DNA of 64,000 nt from Clostridium_AD sp050717635 (GCF_050717635.1 NZ_JBOITO010000003.1:186001-250000), one strand, 5' to 3'; numbered from the stretch's first letter, positions 24,086 through 33,220 are shown. Made by a program: numbers and translations. The notes: a model not told the origin generated them from the letters alone.

Positions 24086-24874
24086 ATGAAATATAGTTAT
24101 TATCCAGGTTGTACGTTAAAGACGAAAGCTCAGGAATTAGAAAAGTATGCACTAGATTCTGCAAAGGTCTTGGGTTTTGAACTGGTGGAGCAAAAGGAAT
24201 GGCAATGTTGTGGTGCTGTATACCCATTAGCCACTGATGAGATAGCCACTAAATTATCGGCTGTAAGAAGCCTAGCTAGCGCAAGGGACAAAAATGAAAA
24301 ACTAGTAACTTTATGTGCTGCATGCCATCATGTAATAAAAAGAGTTAATGACGATATGGAAAATAAAGATGACATAAGAACAAAGGTTAACAACTATTTG
24401 GAGTTAGAAAAAGATTACTCAGGAGAGACTCAGGTTCTTCACTATCTTGAAGTACTTAGAGACGAAATAGGATTTGATAATCTAGCTAAAAAAGTAACAA
24501 ATCCTCTTACAGGCAGGAAAATTGGAGCTTATTATGGGTGTCTACTTCTTCGTCCTAGCGGAACAATGAATTTTGATGATCCAGAGAATCCTTCGATTAT
24601 AGAAGATTTTATAAAAGCTATTGGAGCTACTCCTATAAAGTATCCATATCGAACTGAGTGTTGTGGAGGCTATCTTTGCCTAGATCAAAAGGATCTTGTA
24701 AATAAAATGACAAACAATATCGTTGAATCAGCGGTGCAACATGATGCAGAGGAAATTGTTACAGCGTGCCCACTTTGCAAATATAATCTAGAACGTAGCT
24801 CCGGCGGAGCAGAAGATAAACTATCTATTAGTTATTTTACCGAGCTTTTAGCTGAAGCTTTAGGTGTCAAATAA
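24086..24874 (+). CDS. hdrB: Heterodisulfide reductase subunit B-like protein
   Basis: A 262-residue protein with two CCG domains, the ligands of the noncubane [4Fe-4S] clusters of HdrB: YYPGCTLK, QCCGAVYP, CAACH in the first half and YYGCLLLRP, ECCGGY, CPLC in the second. In methanogens this subunit reduces CoM-S-S-CoB; in bacteria lacking these cofactors it reduces another disulfide or passes electrons to a partner. First gene of hdrBCA-flxDCBA-frdBA, followed after 18 nt by hdrC. Translation may depend on a hairpin between its RBS and start. Confidence 0.92.
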   Translation: MKYSYYPGCTLKTKAQELEKYALDSAKVLGFELVEQKEWQCCGAVYPLATDEIATKLSAVRSLASARDKNEKLVTLCAACHHVIKRVNDDMENKDDIRTKVNNYLELEKDYSGETQVLHYLEVLRDEIGFDNLAKKVTNPLTGRKIGAYYGCLLLRPSGTMNFDDPENPSIIEDFIKAIGATPIKYPYRTECCGGYLCLDQKDLVNKMTNNIVESAVQHDAEEIVTACPLCKYNLERSSGGAEDKLSISYFTELLAEALGVK

Positions 24875-24892
24875 GTTAGGAGGTATAATGCA

Positions 24893-25303
24893 ATGAAAAG
24901 AGTTGAAATATTTTCTGGTAAGAAAACGAAAGAGATAGATCAAATTTCTGAAATAAGTGGACAAAGAATACGGGACTGTATCCAATGTGGGAAATGTTCA
25001 GCAGGTTGTCCTGCAAGTGAAGGTATGGATATATTACCTCATAAGGTTATAAGATTACTTCAGACAGGACAATTGGATAAGGTTATAGAGAGCAAAACCA
25101 TTTGGAGCTGTGCTTCTTGTTTCACTTGTGCTCAGAGGTGTCCTAGGGATATAGATATTGCAAAGGTTTTAGAGGCGGTTAGACTTACCATCATTAGACG
25201 TACAGGTGAAAGTAGGCTAACGGCTGATGATATCTTTGGAAAAATAGATGATAAAATGCCTCAGCAAGCAATTGTGAGTGCATTTCGAAAGTATAATAAA
25301 TAA
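24893..25303 (+). CDS. hdrC: Heterodisulfide reductase subunit C-like ferredoxin
   Basis: A 136-residue iron-sulfur protein with two [4Fe-4S] motifs, CIQCGKCSAGCP (about 30-41) and CASCFTCAQRCP (about 68-79). It links HdrA to HdrB. AGGAGG eight nt upstream. Length and motif spacing are typical of stand-alone bacterial HdrC. Confidence 0.92.
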   Translation: MKRVEIFSGKKTKEIDQISEISGQRIRDCIQCGKCSAGCPASEGMDILPHKVIRLLQTGQLDKVIESKTIWSCASCFTCAQRCPRDIDIAKVLEAVRLTIIRRTGESRLTADDIFGKIDDKMPQQAIVSAFRKYNK

Positions 25304-25351
25304 TTTTTAAATAATGATAAAGATACTGTTATTTTTGAAGGAGGGATTGTG

Positions 25352-27337
25352 TTGCAGAGAATTGGAGTTTTTGTTTGTTGGTGTGGAAGCAATATAGCAG
25401 CTACTGTAGACATCGATAAAGTTATAGAAGCAGCTAAAAAAATACCTGGAGTTGTACATGCTAAAGACTATCAATATATGTGTTCAGAAGTAGGCCAAAA
25501 TTTAATTAAAGATGCAATAAAAGAACAAAATCTAGATAGAGTAGTAGTAGCGTCATGCTCTCCTAGAATGCATGAGGCAACATTTCGCAATGCAGCAAAT
25601 GAAGCGGGAATGAATCCGTATTTATTAGAAGTTGCTAATATTCGCGAGCATTGTTCATGGATACATAAGACCAAAGAGGAAGGAACTCCTAAGGCCATCG
25701 CTCTTGTTAGAGCTGCAGTAGCTAAAGTAGCATTAAATACTGGGCTGATATCTGGTGAAATAGGTGTTACACATAGAACCCTTGTTATTGGGGGAGGAAT
25801 TGCAGGAATACAAGCGGCTATTGACATTGCTAATGCAGGTTATGAAGTAGACATAGTTGAGAAGTCGCCAAGTATTGGTGGCAAAATGGCACAAATAGAT
25901 AAAACATTTCCTACGCTAGATTGCGCAGCTTGTATATTAACTCCTAAAATGGTGGAGGCCTCTTCTCATCCTAATATTACTCTATACACATACAGTGAAG
26001 TAGCGTCGGTTAGTGGGTATGTAGGTAACTTTGAAGCCATTATTAAACAAAAGGCACGAAGCGTTAACCTAGAAAAGTGTACTGGCTGTGGTATTTGTAC
26101 AGAAAAATGTCCTTCAAAAAAAGCTAAAAGCGAATTTAACGAAGGACTAACAAATAGAGCGGCTATATATTCACCTTTCGCACAAGCAGTGCCAAATGTA
26201 CCTGTTATAGACAGGGAAGAATGTATCAAGTTTAAAACTGGAAAATGTGGTATTTGTGAAAAAGTATGTCCATCCGGTGCTATTGAGTTTTCACAGGAGG
26301 ACACTAGCATAACAAAAAAATATGGAACTATAGTAGTGGCTACAGGCTACGATATTATAAAATTAGATAAATTTGGAGAATATCAGTATGGAAACCATCC
26401 TGATGTAATAACATCTCTTGAGTTTGAAAGATTGACAAACGCAGCAGGCCCTACAGCAGGTAAGCTTTTATGTCCATCAGACCACAGAGTTCCTGAAAAA
26501 GTAGTGTTTATACAATGTGTGGGTTCAAGGGACAAGTCGCCTAGGGGTAAAACTTATTGTTCTAAAATTTGTTGTATGTATACAGCAAAACACGCTATGC
26601 TACTTAAGGATCATTATCCTGATATGGAAGCCTATGTTTTCTATATAGATGTTCGTACCGCAGGAAAAAACTTTGAAGAGTTTCAAAGAAGAGCGGTTGA
26701 AGAATATGGTGTTCACTATATAAAAGGGATGGTTGGTAAAGTTTTTCCAGATGGCGAAAAGCTTCAAGTTCATGGTGTAGATACAATGACTGGAGATACC
26801 GTTGTAATTGATGCAGATATAGTAGTACTAGCAGCGGCTACTAAGGCACAAGATGATGCAAGTATAATTAAAAGAACATTAAGCATCAGTACGGATGCAA
26901 ACAATTTCTTTACGGAAGCACATGCAAAGCTTCGTCCGGTGGAAACACATTCTGCTGGTATATACCTAGCTGGAGCCTGCCAAGGGCCAAAGGATATTCC
27001 GGAAACAGTTGGACAGGCAAGCGCAGCAGCCGCAAAAGTAATTGATGTGCTAAGTAAGACAAAACTAATTAGCAGTCCTTGTGTTTCAGAAGTTGATGAA
27101 TCGATTTGTAGTGGATGTCTTGCGTGCATAAATATATGTCCTTATGATGCAATTTCTTCAAAAACAATTGAGGTTAAAGAGAATGGGAAAACAATTACGA
27201 AAATAGTTGCAAGTGTAAATGAGGCACTTTGCCAAGGATGTGGTGGATGTACTGTGGCTTGTCGTCCTGGTGCAATTGACCTTAAAGGATTTACAAATAG
27301 ACAGATTTTAGCGGAGGTGGATGCCTTATGTCAATAG
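25352..27337 (+). CDS. hdrA: Heterodisulfide reductase subunit A-like flavoprotein
   Basis: About 661 residues; GTG 25349 and TTG 25352 are both possible starts, TTG having better spacing to GGAGGG. The N-terminal domain RIGVFVCWCGSNIA is followed by FAD-binding GGGIAGIQAAIDIANAGY (about 150), the Cys-bearing LDCAACILTPKM, an inserted two-cluster region (CTGCGICTEKCP, CGICEKVCP) and C-terminal ferredoxin motifs CSGCLACINICP and CQGCGGCTVACRP. HdrA carries the bifurcating FAD in Hdr complexes. It overlaps the mvhD/flxD gene by 10 nt, as expected for subunits of one complex. Confidence 0.92.
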   Translation: MQRIGVFVCWCGSNIAATVDIDKVIEAAKKIPGVVHAKDYQYMCSEVGQNLIKDAIKEQNLDRVVVASCSPRMHEATFRNAANEAGMNPYLLEVANIREHCSWIHKTKEEGTPKAIALVRAAVAKVALNTGLISGEIGVTHRTLVIGGGIAGIQAAIDIANAGYEVDIVEKSPSIGGKMAQIDKTFPTLDCAACILTPKMVEASSHPNITLYTYSEVASVSGYVGNFEAIIKQKARSVNLEKCTGCGICTEKCPSKKAKSEFNEGLTNRAAIYSPFAQAVPNVPVIDREECIKFKTGKCGICEKVCPSGAIEFSQEDTSITKKYGTIVVATGYDIIKLDKFGEYQYGNHPDVITSLEFERLTNAAGPTAGKLLCPSDHRVPEKVVFIQCVGSRDKSPRGKTYCSKICCMYTAKHAMLLKDHYPDMEAYVFYIDVRTAGKNFEEFQRRAVEEYGVHYIKGMVGKVFPDGEKLQVHGVDTMTGDTVVIDADIVVLAAATKAQDDASIIKRTLSISTDANNFFTEAHAKLRPVETHSAGIYLAGACQGPKDIPETVGQASAAAAKVIDVLSKTKLISSPCVSEVDESICSGCLACINICPYDAISSKTIEVKENGKTITKIVASVNEALCQGCGGCTVACRPGAIDLKGFTNRQILAEVDALCQ

Positions 27338-27798
27338 AAGCTAAAGAAATAGAGAATATAAATAAAGATAAAGATAAATTTGAACCTTTAATAGTAGCAT
27401 TTTGTTGTAACTGGTGCAGTTATGCAGGAGCGGATTTAGCTGGGACTAGTAGACTCACTTATCCTGCTAATGTGAAAATTATTAGGGTTCCATGCTCATG
27501 TAGGGTAAGTGAAAACTTTATACTCCGTGCTTTTCAACGTGGGGCTGACGGCGTAGTAATTGCTGGTTGTCATCCAGGGGATTGTCATTATACAAGTGGA
27601 AATTATCACACAAGAAGACGTTTTTCGATTTTAACAAATTTTCTTGAATATATGGGAATAGAAAAAGAGCGACTTACAGTGGATTGGATTTCAGCAGCAG
27701 AAGGACATAAATTTGCAAGCGTTATGAATGAAGCATTAGAGAAAATTCATAACCTTGGTCCTAACAGAAAGTTGAGGGATGATAGATGGAAAAGATAA
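27328..27798 (+). CDS. flxD: MvhD/FlxD-like iron-sulfur subunit
   Basis: A 156-residue protein of the MvhD family: PLIVAFCCNWCSYAGADLAGTSR at the N-terminus, VPCSCRVS, and GCHPGDCHY supply the conserved Cys for a [2Fe-2S] cluster. It docks the electron-input module onto HdrA; in methanogens the input is a hydrogenase, here it is FlxABC-like. Overlaps hdrA by 10 nt and the next gene by 13 nt. Confidence 0.92.
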   Translation: MSIEAKEIENINKDKDKFEPLIVAFCCNWCSYAGADLAGTSRLTYPANVKIIRVPCSCRVSENFILRAFQRGADGVVIAGCHPGDCHYTSGNYHTRRRFSILTNFLEYMGIEKERLTVDWISAAEGHKFASVMNEALEKIHNLGPNRKLRDDRWKR

Positions 27799-28769
27799 CT
27801 GAAAAAATGAGAGCTACTGCAAAATTGGCCCTAGAAAATGGGGAAGTAGAAAAAATAATAGGTTGGAAAAAGGGAGATACCTTTGACGATTCATATCCAG
27901 TATTTATTACGGATGTGAAGGATGCAGATTCTTTAATATGGGACTGCTTTTGTGTTAACAACCTAAGTAAATATTTGATTCAGCAATTGAAAGACAATGA
28001 AAAAGTTGGCGTATTTTTAAAAGGATGCGATTCACGTGCTTTTAACCAAATGGTAAAGGACAACAGAATAGACCGTGATAAGGTTGTGGTTTATGGAGTA
28101 AGTTGTCCTGGTATGATTGACCCAGAGAAAGTAAAAAAAGAGGCATTACATAAAGGTCTTTTAAGTATAAAGAGATCTGGAGATGACCTTATATTTGTAA
28201 AAAAAGATGGTGAAAAGAAAGTTTTAGCAGGAGATTTTGAATATGACAAATGCATTAAATGTAGATATCCAAATCCAGTAGTATATGATCAGTTAATGTC
28301 TGAGTTTGTAACTAGAGAAATAGACCCTCTAGAGCGATTTAAAGACGTCGACGACCTTGAAGCTCTATCTACACAGGAACGATCTGATTACTGGGATGAT
28401 CAATTTTCAAAATGTATACGCTGTAATGCTTGTCGTAACATATGCCCTGCATGCAGTTGCGTAAAATGTATTTTTGATAATGATAAAGCAGAAGTATCTG
28501 GCAAGGCAAATGTAGCTAGTGAAGAGCAGTTTTTTCATATTATTAGAGCTTACCATGTAGCGGGACGTTGCGTAGAATGTGGAGAGTGCAGCAGAGTATG
28601 CCCAGCAGGGATACCTCTTCATAAACTAAACAGTAAAATCATAAAAGATATAAATGAACTTTATGGTGAATATGATGCAGGAATAGATATATCTATAGAA
28701 GCCCCTATTGGTACTTATAAATTAGATGATAGAGATTCATTTATTGAGCGCGGAGGTGGAAAAAAATGA
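27786..28769 (+). CDS. flxC: FlxC-like iron-sulfur protein
   Basis: A 327-residue protein related to the F420-hydrogenase beta/formate dehydrogenase beta group. KGCDSRAFNQMVKDN lies in the N-terminal domain, and a C-terminal ferredoxin has CIRCNACRNICP (plus ACSC) and CVECGECSRVCP. Order and overlap with flxD and flxB match flxABCD-hdrABC clusters of sulfate reducers and Clostridia. It probably carries electrons between the NADH-oxidising subunit and FlxD. Confidence 0.8.
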   Translation: MEKITEKMRATAKLALENGEVEKIIGWKKGDTFDDSYPVFITDVKDADSLIWDCFCVNNLSKYLIQQLKDNEKVGVFLKGCDSRAFNQMVKDNRIDRDKVVVYGVSCPGMIDPEKVKKEALHKGLLSIKRSGDDLIFVKKDGEKKVLAGDFEYDKCIKCRYPNPVVYDQLMSEFVTREIDPLERFKDVDDLEALSTQERSDYWDDQFSKCIRCNACRNICPACSCVKCIFDNDKAEVSGKANVASEEQFFHIIRAYHVAGRCVECGECSRVCPAGIPLHKLNSKIIKDINELYGEYDAGIDISIEAPIGTYKLDDRDSFIERGGGKK

Positions 28770-29803
28770 TGAAGAAAATATTAAAAAGCAAGTTTTCTCA
28801 GCTTTTTAGTACCATTGATAAGTCCTATGAACTATTTTTACCAATTGAGAAGGATGGGAAAGTAAACTTCGATATGTGGCAAGAAGGTGAGACAGTTAAC
28901 GTCCAAAACCTAAAAACCAGCATTTCACCTAAAAAATTTATATTTCCCCAAAGTGAAACTTATTTAAAGTTTAAAAGAGATGGTAAGAAACTTGAGCTTG
29001 ACAATGTAGGCGGCAAAAAAGAGGAATATGTTCTCTTTGGTGTAAGACACTGTGATGTAAAAAGCTTTCACCTACTTGATAATGTATTTCTTGAAGAGCC
29101 TGTAGATAGATTATACGAGGAAAGAAGAGATATGGGAACTATTGTTTCTATGGCCTGTTTTAACCCAGAGGAAACTTGCTTTTGTACATCATTTGGAATA
29201 GAGCCAGAAACAGCTCCTCGTGATGTTGATGTTGCAACATGGGATATAGGGGATAGCGTGCTTTGGCAATCTCAAACCCAAAAGGGCGAAAACTTAACGG
29301 ACAAATTAAAAGATGTTTTAGAAGATGTAACACAGCAGGACACAAAGGAACTAAAAAAATTACAAGAGGCCGCAGTGAAGAAATTTAAAGAACTACCTCT
29401 AGTAAATATAAACCCTAAAAAGATAACTGGAGATCTTAATGATTTATTTGAAGCTGAAATTTGGGCGGAATTTAGCGAACGCTGTTTAGGTTGTGGATCA
29501 TGTACTTATGTATGTCCTACCTGTCATTGTTATGATATTTCTGACTTTAAAGGCGACTCATCTGGAGAAAGATTTCGTTGTTGGGATTCATGTATGTTTT
29601 CAGATTTCACTCTGATGGCTCATGGAAACATTAGAAAGACTCAAAAGGAAAGATTTAGACAGAGGTTTATGCATAAACTTGTATATTATCCTAACAATCA
29701 TGAAGGCGAATATGCTTGCGTTGGATGTGGAAGATGCATCGAAAAGTGTCCAGTTCACTTGGATATTGTCAAAGTAATTAAAAAATTAGGTGGTGAAGAA
29801 TAA
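28766..29803 (+). CDS. flxB: FlxB-like (AsrA/hydrogenase beta-like) iron-sulfur protein
   Basis: A 345-residue protein of the 4Fe-4S dicluster type found in anaerobic sulfite reductase subunit A and sulfhydrogenase beta. GVRHCDVKSFHLLDNVF and ACFNPEETCFCTSFG lie in the N-terminal domain, and CLGCGSCTYVCPTCHCYD and CVGCGRCIEKCP in the C-terminal domain. GGAGG before ATGATG; overlaps flxC by 4 nt and its stop overlaps the flxA start. No sulfite reductase catalytic subunit (AsrC) or hydrogenase is present, so the pair acts in electron transfer. Confidence 0.82.
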   Translation: MMKKILKSKFSQLFSTIDKSYELFLPIEKDGKVNFDMWQEGETVNVQNLKTSISPKKFIFPQSETYLKFKRDGKKLELDNVGGKKEEYVLFGVRHCDVKSFHLLDNVFLEEPVDRLYEERRDMGTIVSMACFNPEETCFCTSFGIEPETAPRDVDVATWDIGDSVLWQSQTQKGENLTDKLKDVLEDVTQQDTKELKKLQEAAVKKFKELPLVNINPKKITGDLNDLFEAEIWAEFSERCLGCGSCTYVCPTCHCYDISDFKGDSSGERFRCWDSCMFSDFTLMAHGNIRKTQKERFRQRFMHKLVYYPNNHEGEYACVGCGRCIEKCPVHLDIVKVIKKLGGEE

Positions 29804-30648
29804 TGGGTTGCGACTGTAATGAACATGTAAATCCACTAATTCCTGAAATCGTAGTTATAAATGAGATAAGAAAAGATACAGAGGATGTAACTACTTTTAG
29901 AGTTACAAAACCAGGCGGTGGAAAAGCATTTGAACATATGCCAGGACAATGTGCTATGATTTCTGTACCGCCACTAGGAGAAGCTATTTTTTCAATAACA
30001 TCTTCTCCAACTCAGAGTGATTATATGGAATTTAGCGTAAAAAGATGTGGCGCGGTGACAGAATATTTACACAGCCTAGAAGTAGGGTGTGAAATAGGTA
30101 TCAGAGGACCCTATGGAAATAACTTTCCTGTAGATGGTGTACTAAAAGGTAAAGATCTTCTTTTTATTGGTGGCGGTATAGGTCTAGCACCTATTCGTTC
30201 CGTTATAAACTATGTAATGGATAATAGAGAAAATTACGGGAAAGTAGATATTCTATATGGATCAAGAACTCCTGGAGACCTTGTATTTCAAAACGATATA
30301 TTTGAAAATTGGCCCTCAAAGCCTAATACAGATGTTCATTTAACGGTTGATAGAGAAGCTGAAGGATGGGAAGGTCATGTAGGATTTGTTCCTTCTTATG
30401 TTAAAGAAATTGGATTTGATACAAATAAAGTAGCTTTGTTATGTGGTCCTCCAATTATGATTAAATATACTCTTCAAACATTAATGGAAATAGGATTTAA
30501 GAAGGAGCAAGTTTACACTACATTAGAATTAAAAATGAAATGTGGGGTAGGTAAATGTGGACGTTGTAACATAGGAGATAAATATGTGTGTAAAGATGGT
30601 CCAGTATTTAGATGCGATGAAATTGATGAGCTTCCCGATGAATATTAA
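29803..30648 (+). CDS. flxA: FlxA-like (AsrB-type) FAD/NAD(P)H-binding subunit
   Basis: A 281-residue ferredoxin-reductase-fold protein. FAD-binding region MPGQCAMISVPPLGEAIFSI, NAD-binding FIGGGIGLAPIRSVI, nicotinamide-contact ALLCGPPIM, and a C-terminal [2Fe-2S] site CGVGKCGRCNIGDKYVC. It is the expected NADH entry point of the Flx-Hdr complex. ATG overlaps the flxB stop by one base. Confidence 0.88.
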   Translation: MGCDCNEHVNPLIPEIVVINEIRKDTEDVTTFRVTKPGGGKAFEHMPGQCAMISVPPLGEAIFSITSSPTQSDYMEFSVKRCGAVTEYLHSLEVGCEIGIRGPYGNNFPVDGVLKGKDLLFIGGGIGLAPIRSVINYVMDNRENYGKVDILYGSRTPGDLVFQNDIFENWPSKPNTDVHLTVDREAEGWEGHVGFVPSYVKEIGFDTNKVALLCGPPIMIKYTLQTLMEIGFKKEQVYTTLELKMKCGVGKCGRCNIGDKYVCKDGPVFRCDEIDELPDEY

Positions 30649-30691
30649 TATAAACAAAATTTAGAAATCAGGGATAAAGGAGGCATATAAA

Positions 30692-31372
30692 ATGTTAAGC
30701 AAAGAAATGGTAGATATATTTATATTAAATAAAAAATACACTGTACCTTCAAGCCTTACAATAATGGATTCCATGGAGTATGCGGGGTACCAATTAGTTA
30801 GAGGATGTGGATGCAGGGGTGGTTTTTGCGGTGCCTGTGCTACAATATATAGAATTAAAGGTAAGAAAGAATTAAAGGTATGCTTAGCATGCCAAACCAA
30901 AGTAGAAGAGGGTATGTATCTAACACAATTACCATTCTTCCCTGGTGATAAAAAATTATATGATATGAATGAATTAGAACCAACTGCTGATACAATGATG
31001 AAACTTTATCCTGAAATATATAGCTGCATTGGATGTAATTCTTGTACAAAGGGGTGCCCACAAGACCTTAATGTTATGCAATATATTGCATATGCACAAA
31101 GAGGAGACATTGAGAAATGTGCTCATGAATCCTTTGACTGTGTTATGTGTGGAATCTGTGCTTCAAGATGCCCTGCCAATATAACTCATTACCAAGTAGG
31201 TGTACTTGCACGTAGGCTTACAGGTAAATATATTGCTCATGAAACTTTAGATTTAACACAAAGGGTAAAAGAAATTGAGGAAGGCGTGTATGACGATTCA
31301 ATGAAAAAATTAATGATTAAAAGCATTGATGAATTAAAAGAAATGTATAATACAAGGGATATTACAAAGTAA
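30692..31372 (+). CDS. frdB: Fumarate reductase/succinate dehydrogenase-type iron-sulfur subunit
   Basis: A 226-residue protein with an N-terminal plant-ferredoxin-like [2Fe-2S] site (GCGCRGGFCGACATIY plus a later Cys) and two C-terminal motifs, CIGCNSCTKGCP and CVMCGICASRCP. In quinone-linked SdhB/FrdB the last cluster is [3Fe-4S] because one Cys is lacking; here the motif has all four Cys, so a [4Fe-4S] cluster is predicted. This fits a cytoplasmic partner instead of quinone. AAAGGAGG ten nt upstream. Confidence 0.85.
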   Translation: MLSKEMVDIFILNKKYTVPSSLTIMDSMEYAGYQLVRGCGCRGGFCGACATIYRIKGKKELKVCLACQTKVEEGMYLTQLPFFPGDKKLYDMNELEPTADTMMKLYPEIYSCIGCNSCTKGCPQDLNVMQYIAYAQRGDIEKCAHESFDCVMCGICASRCPANITHYQVGVLARRLTGKYIAHETLDLTQRVKEIEEGVYDDSMKKLMIKSIDELKEMYNTRDITK

Positions 31373-31423
31373 GGATTACCCCAAAATCACATAAAAATAT
31401 AGCAATATCAGGGAGGTATTCAA

Positions 31424-33034
31424 ATGTATACAGCAGAAATGAGGGAGCTAATAAAGAAAGTAGAAGCTACCCGTCCCGAAAGACTGGGAGTTCAGTTTCC
31501 AAGGATGAGTGCCAAGGAGAAGGTAGATATATTAGAACAGAATTATCCTGATTATAAAGAGGAGCAATTTAAAAACTTAAGAGTAGGACCCAATAAAGGA
31601 TCAAAAGCTCCATTAGAACTTGCAGAGCTTCTTGAAGGCAGAAGTAGACTTCAAAATTTGGATATGGATTTAACTAAACCAGACTATGACGTTGATGTTT
31701 TAATAATTGGTGGAGGAGGATCTGGAGCTTCAGCAGCTCTAGAGGCTCATAAAAAAGGTGCTAACGTATTGATTACTACTAAATTGCGTTTTGGAGATGC
31801 AAATACAATGATGGCTGAAGGAGGAATCCAGGCGGCAGATAAACCTGATGATTCTCCCGCAAAACATTATCTGGATGTAATGGGCGGTGGACATTTCACC
31901 AATTCACCAGAACTTGTTAATGCTCTAGTAATGGATGCTCCTGGGTCAATCAAATGGCTAAATGAACTTGGAGTAATGTTTGATAAAGAAGAAGATGGTA
32001 CTATGGTTACTACCCACGGAGGTGGAACCGCAAGAAAAAGAATGCACGCTGCAGCTGATTATTCAGGCGCTGAGATCATGCGTGTGCTTAGGGATGAGGT
32101 ACTAAACAAGGGAATTGAGGTGGTGGAATTTTCCCCTGCAGTGGAAATAATCATGGACAAGGATGGCAAAGCTGCTGGAGCGATATTATTCAATCTTGAA
32201 ACAGAGGAGTATTTAATTGCAAGGGCTAAAACTGTTATAATTGCTACAGGTGGTGCTGGAAGGCTTCATTATCAGGGTTTTCCAACATCTAATCATTATG
32301 GAGCTACAGCAGATGGACTAGTACTAGGTTACAGAGCCGGAGCAGAACTTGCATTTGCAGATGCTGTGCAGTATCACCCTACTGGGGTAGCATTTCCTCC
32401 TCAAATGTTTGGAGCACTTGTTACAGAGAAAGTACGTAGTTTAGGGGCAACACCTTTAAATATTCATGGTGAGCAATTTACTTATCATCTTGAAACTAGA
32501 GATGTAGAAACATCTGCATTAATTAGAGAATGTCATATAAGAAATAACGGCATTGACACAGCTGATGGTGAAAAGGGTGTATGGCTTGATACTCCTTTAA
32601 TTGATATTATTAATGGAGAAGGAACTCTTGAGAAGAGACTCCCTGCTATGCTGAGAATGTATTTAAAATTTGGTATTGATATGAGAATAGACCCAATTAT
32701 CGTTTATCCAACTCTTCATTACCAAAATGGAGGACTACTAATAGATGAAAATGGTAAAACCAAGGTAGAAAACCTTTATGTGGCAGGAGAAGCTTCAGGC
32801 GGAATTCATGGTAGAAACAGACTCATGGGTAATTCACTTTTAGATATTATTGTTTTCGGACGTAGGGCAGGATCCCATGCAGGTGAAAACTGTAAAGATG
32901 TTAAAGTGAAAGAACTAAGCCTAGACCATGTTAAAGCATACCATAAGAGCCTAGAAGAAAATGATGTAATTACAGATAAAATTTCACCTATGTTACTACC
33001 TCATTATACTCATGGAAGCGAAAATGATAAATAG
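31424..33034 (+). CDS. frdA: Fumarate reductase/succinate dehydrogenase-type flavoprotein subunit
   Basis: A 536-residue flavoprotein with FAD-binding VLIIGGGGSGASAALEAHKKG (about 93-113), TMMAEGGIQAA, active-site and FAD-contact motifs QYHPTGVAFPP and HGRNRLMGNSLLDIIVFGRRAG. The 60 residues before the FAD motif are longer than in classical FrdA. No membrane-anchor genes (FrdC/D, cytochrome b) lie in the operon and no signal peptide is present, so the enzyme is soluble. It probably reduces fumarate with electrons from HdrABC-FlxABCD; succinate oxidation is the alternative. Confidence 0.9.
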   Translation: MYTAEMRELIKKVEATRPERLGVQFPRMSAKEKVDILEQNYPDYKEEQFKNLRVGPNKGSKAPLELAELLEGRSRLQNLDMDLTKPDYDVDVLIIGGGGSGASAALEAHKKGANVLITTKLRFGDANTMMAEGGIQAADKPDDSPAKHYLDVMGGGHFTNSPELVNALVMDAPGSIKWLNELGVMFDKEEDGTMVTTHGGGTARKRMHAAADYSGAEIMRVLRDEVLNKGIEVVEFSPAVEIIMDKDGKAAGAILFNLETEEYLIARAKTVIIATGGAGRLHYQGFPTSNHYGATADGLVLGYRAGAELAFADAVQYHPTGVAFPPQMFGALVTEKVRSLGATPLNIHGEQFTYHLETRDVETSALIRECHIRNNGIDTADGEKGVWLDTPLIDIINGEGTLEKRLPAMLRMYLKFGIDMRIDPIIVYPTLHYQNGGLLIDENGKTKVENLYVAGEASGGIHGRNRLMGNSLLDIIVFGRRAGSHAGENCKDVKVKELSLDHVKAYHKSLEENDVITDKISPMLLPHYTHGSENDK

Positions 33035-33141
33035 TACTATACTTTAATATTTATACTATTAACTTTCACAATAGGTTGAGAGTTAATGGTATTATTAATA
33101 ATAGTATATAATTAATATAATTCTTCATAAAATTGTACAAA
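33035..33141 (+). other. Intergenic region with hairpin after frdA
   Basis: ATTAACT and AGTTAAT around 33057-33089 form a weak stem without T-run; readthrough into the malic enzyme gene is likely. Confidence 0.35.
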
Positions 33142-33180
33142 ATTATGTAAGTAACAATATTAATTTGTTACTTACATAAT
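33142..33180 (+). promoter_or_regulatory. Perfect 16-bp inverted repeat before the malic enzyme gene
   Basis: The arms 33142-33157 and 33165-33180 (left arm ATTATGTAAGTAACAA) are exact complements around a 7-nt centre. An A-rich tract follows instead of a T-run, so this is not a plus-strand terminator. It may be an operator or an RNA processing/stability hairpin. Confidence 0.6.
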
Positions 33181-33220
33181 AAAAATAAAATAAAATAAAA
33201 TAAAAAGGGGAATGAGAAAA

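Noticed and set aside
33181..33205. AAAATA microrepeat before the malic enzyme RBS as a functional satellite
   Set aside because: Five short AT units in an AT-rich genome are explained by slippage.
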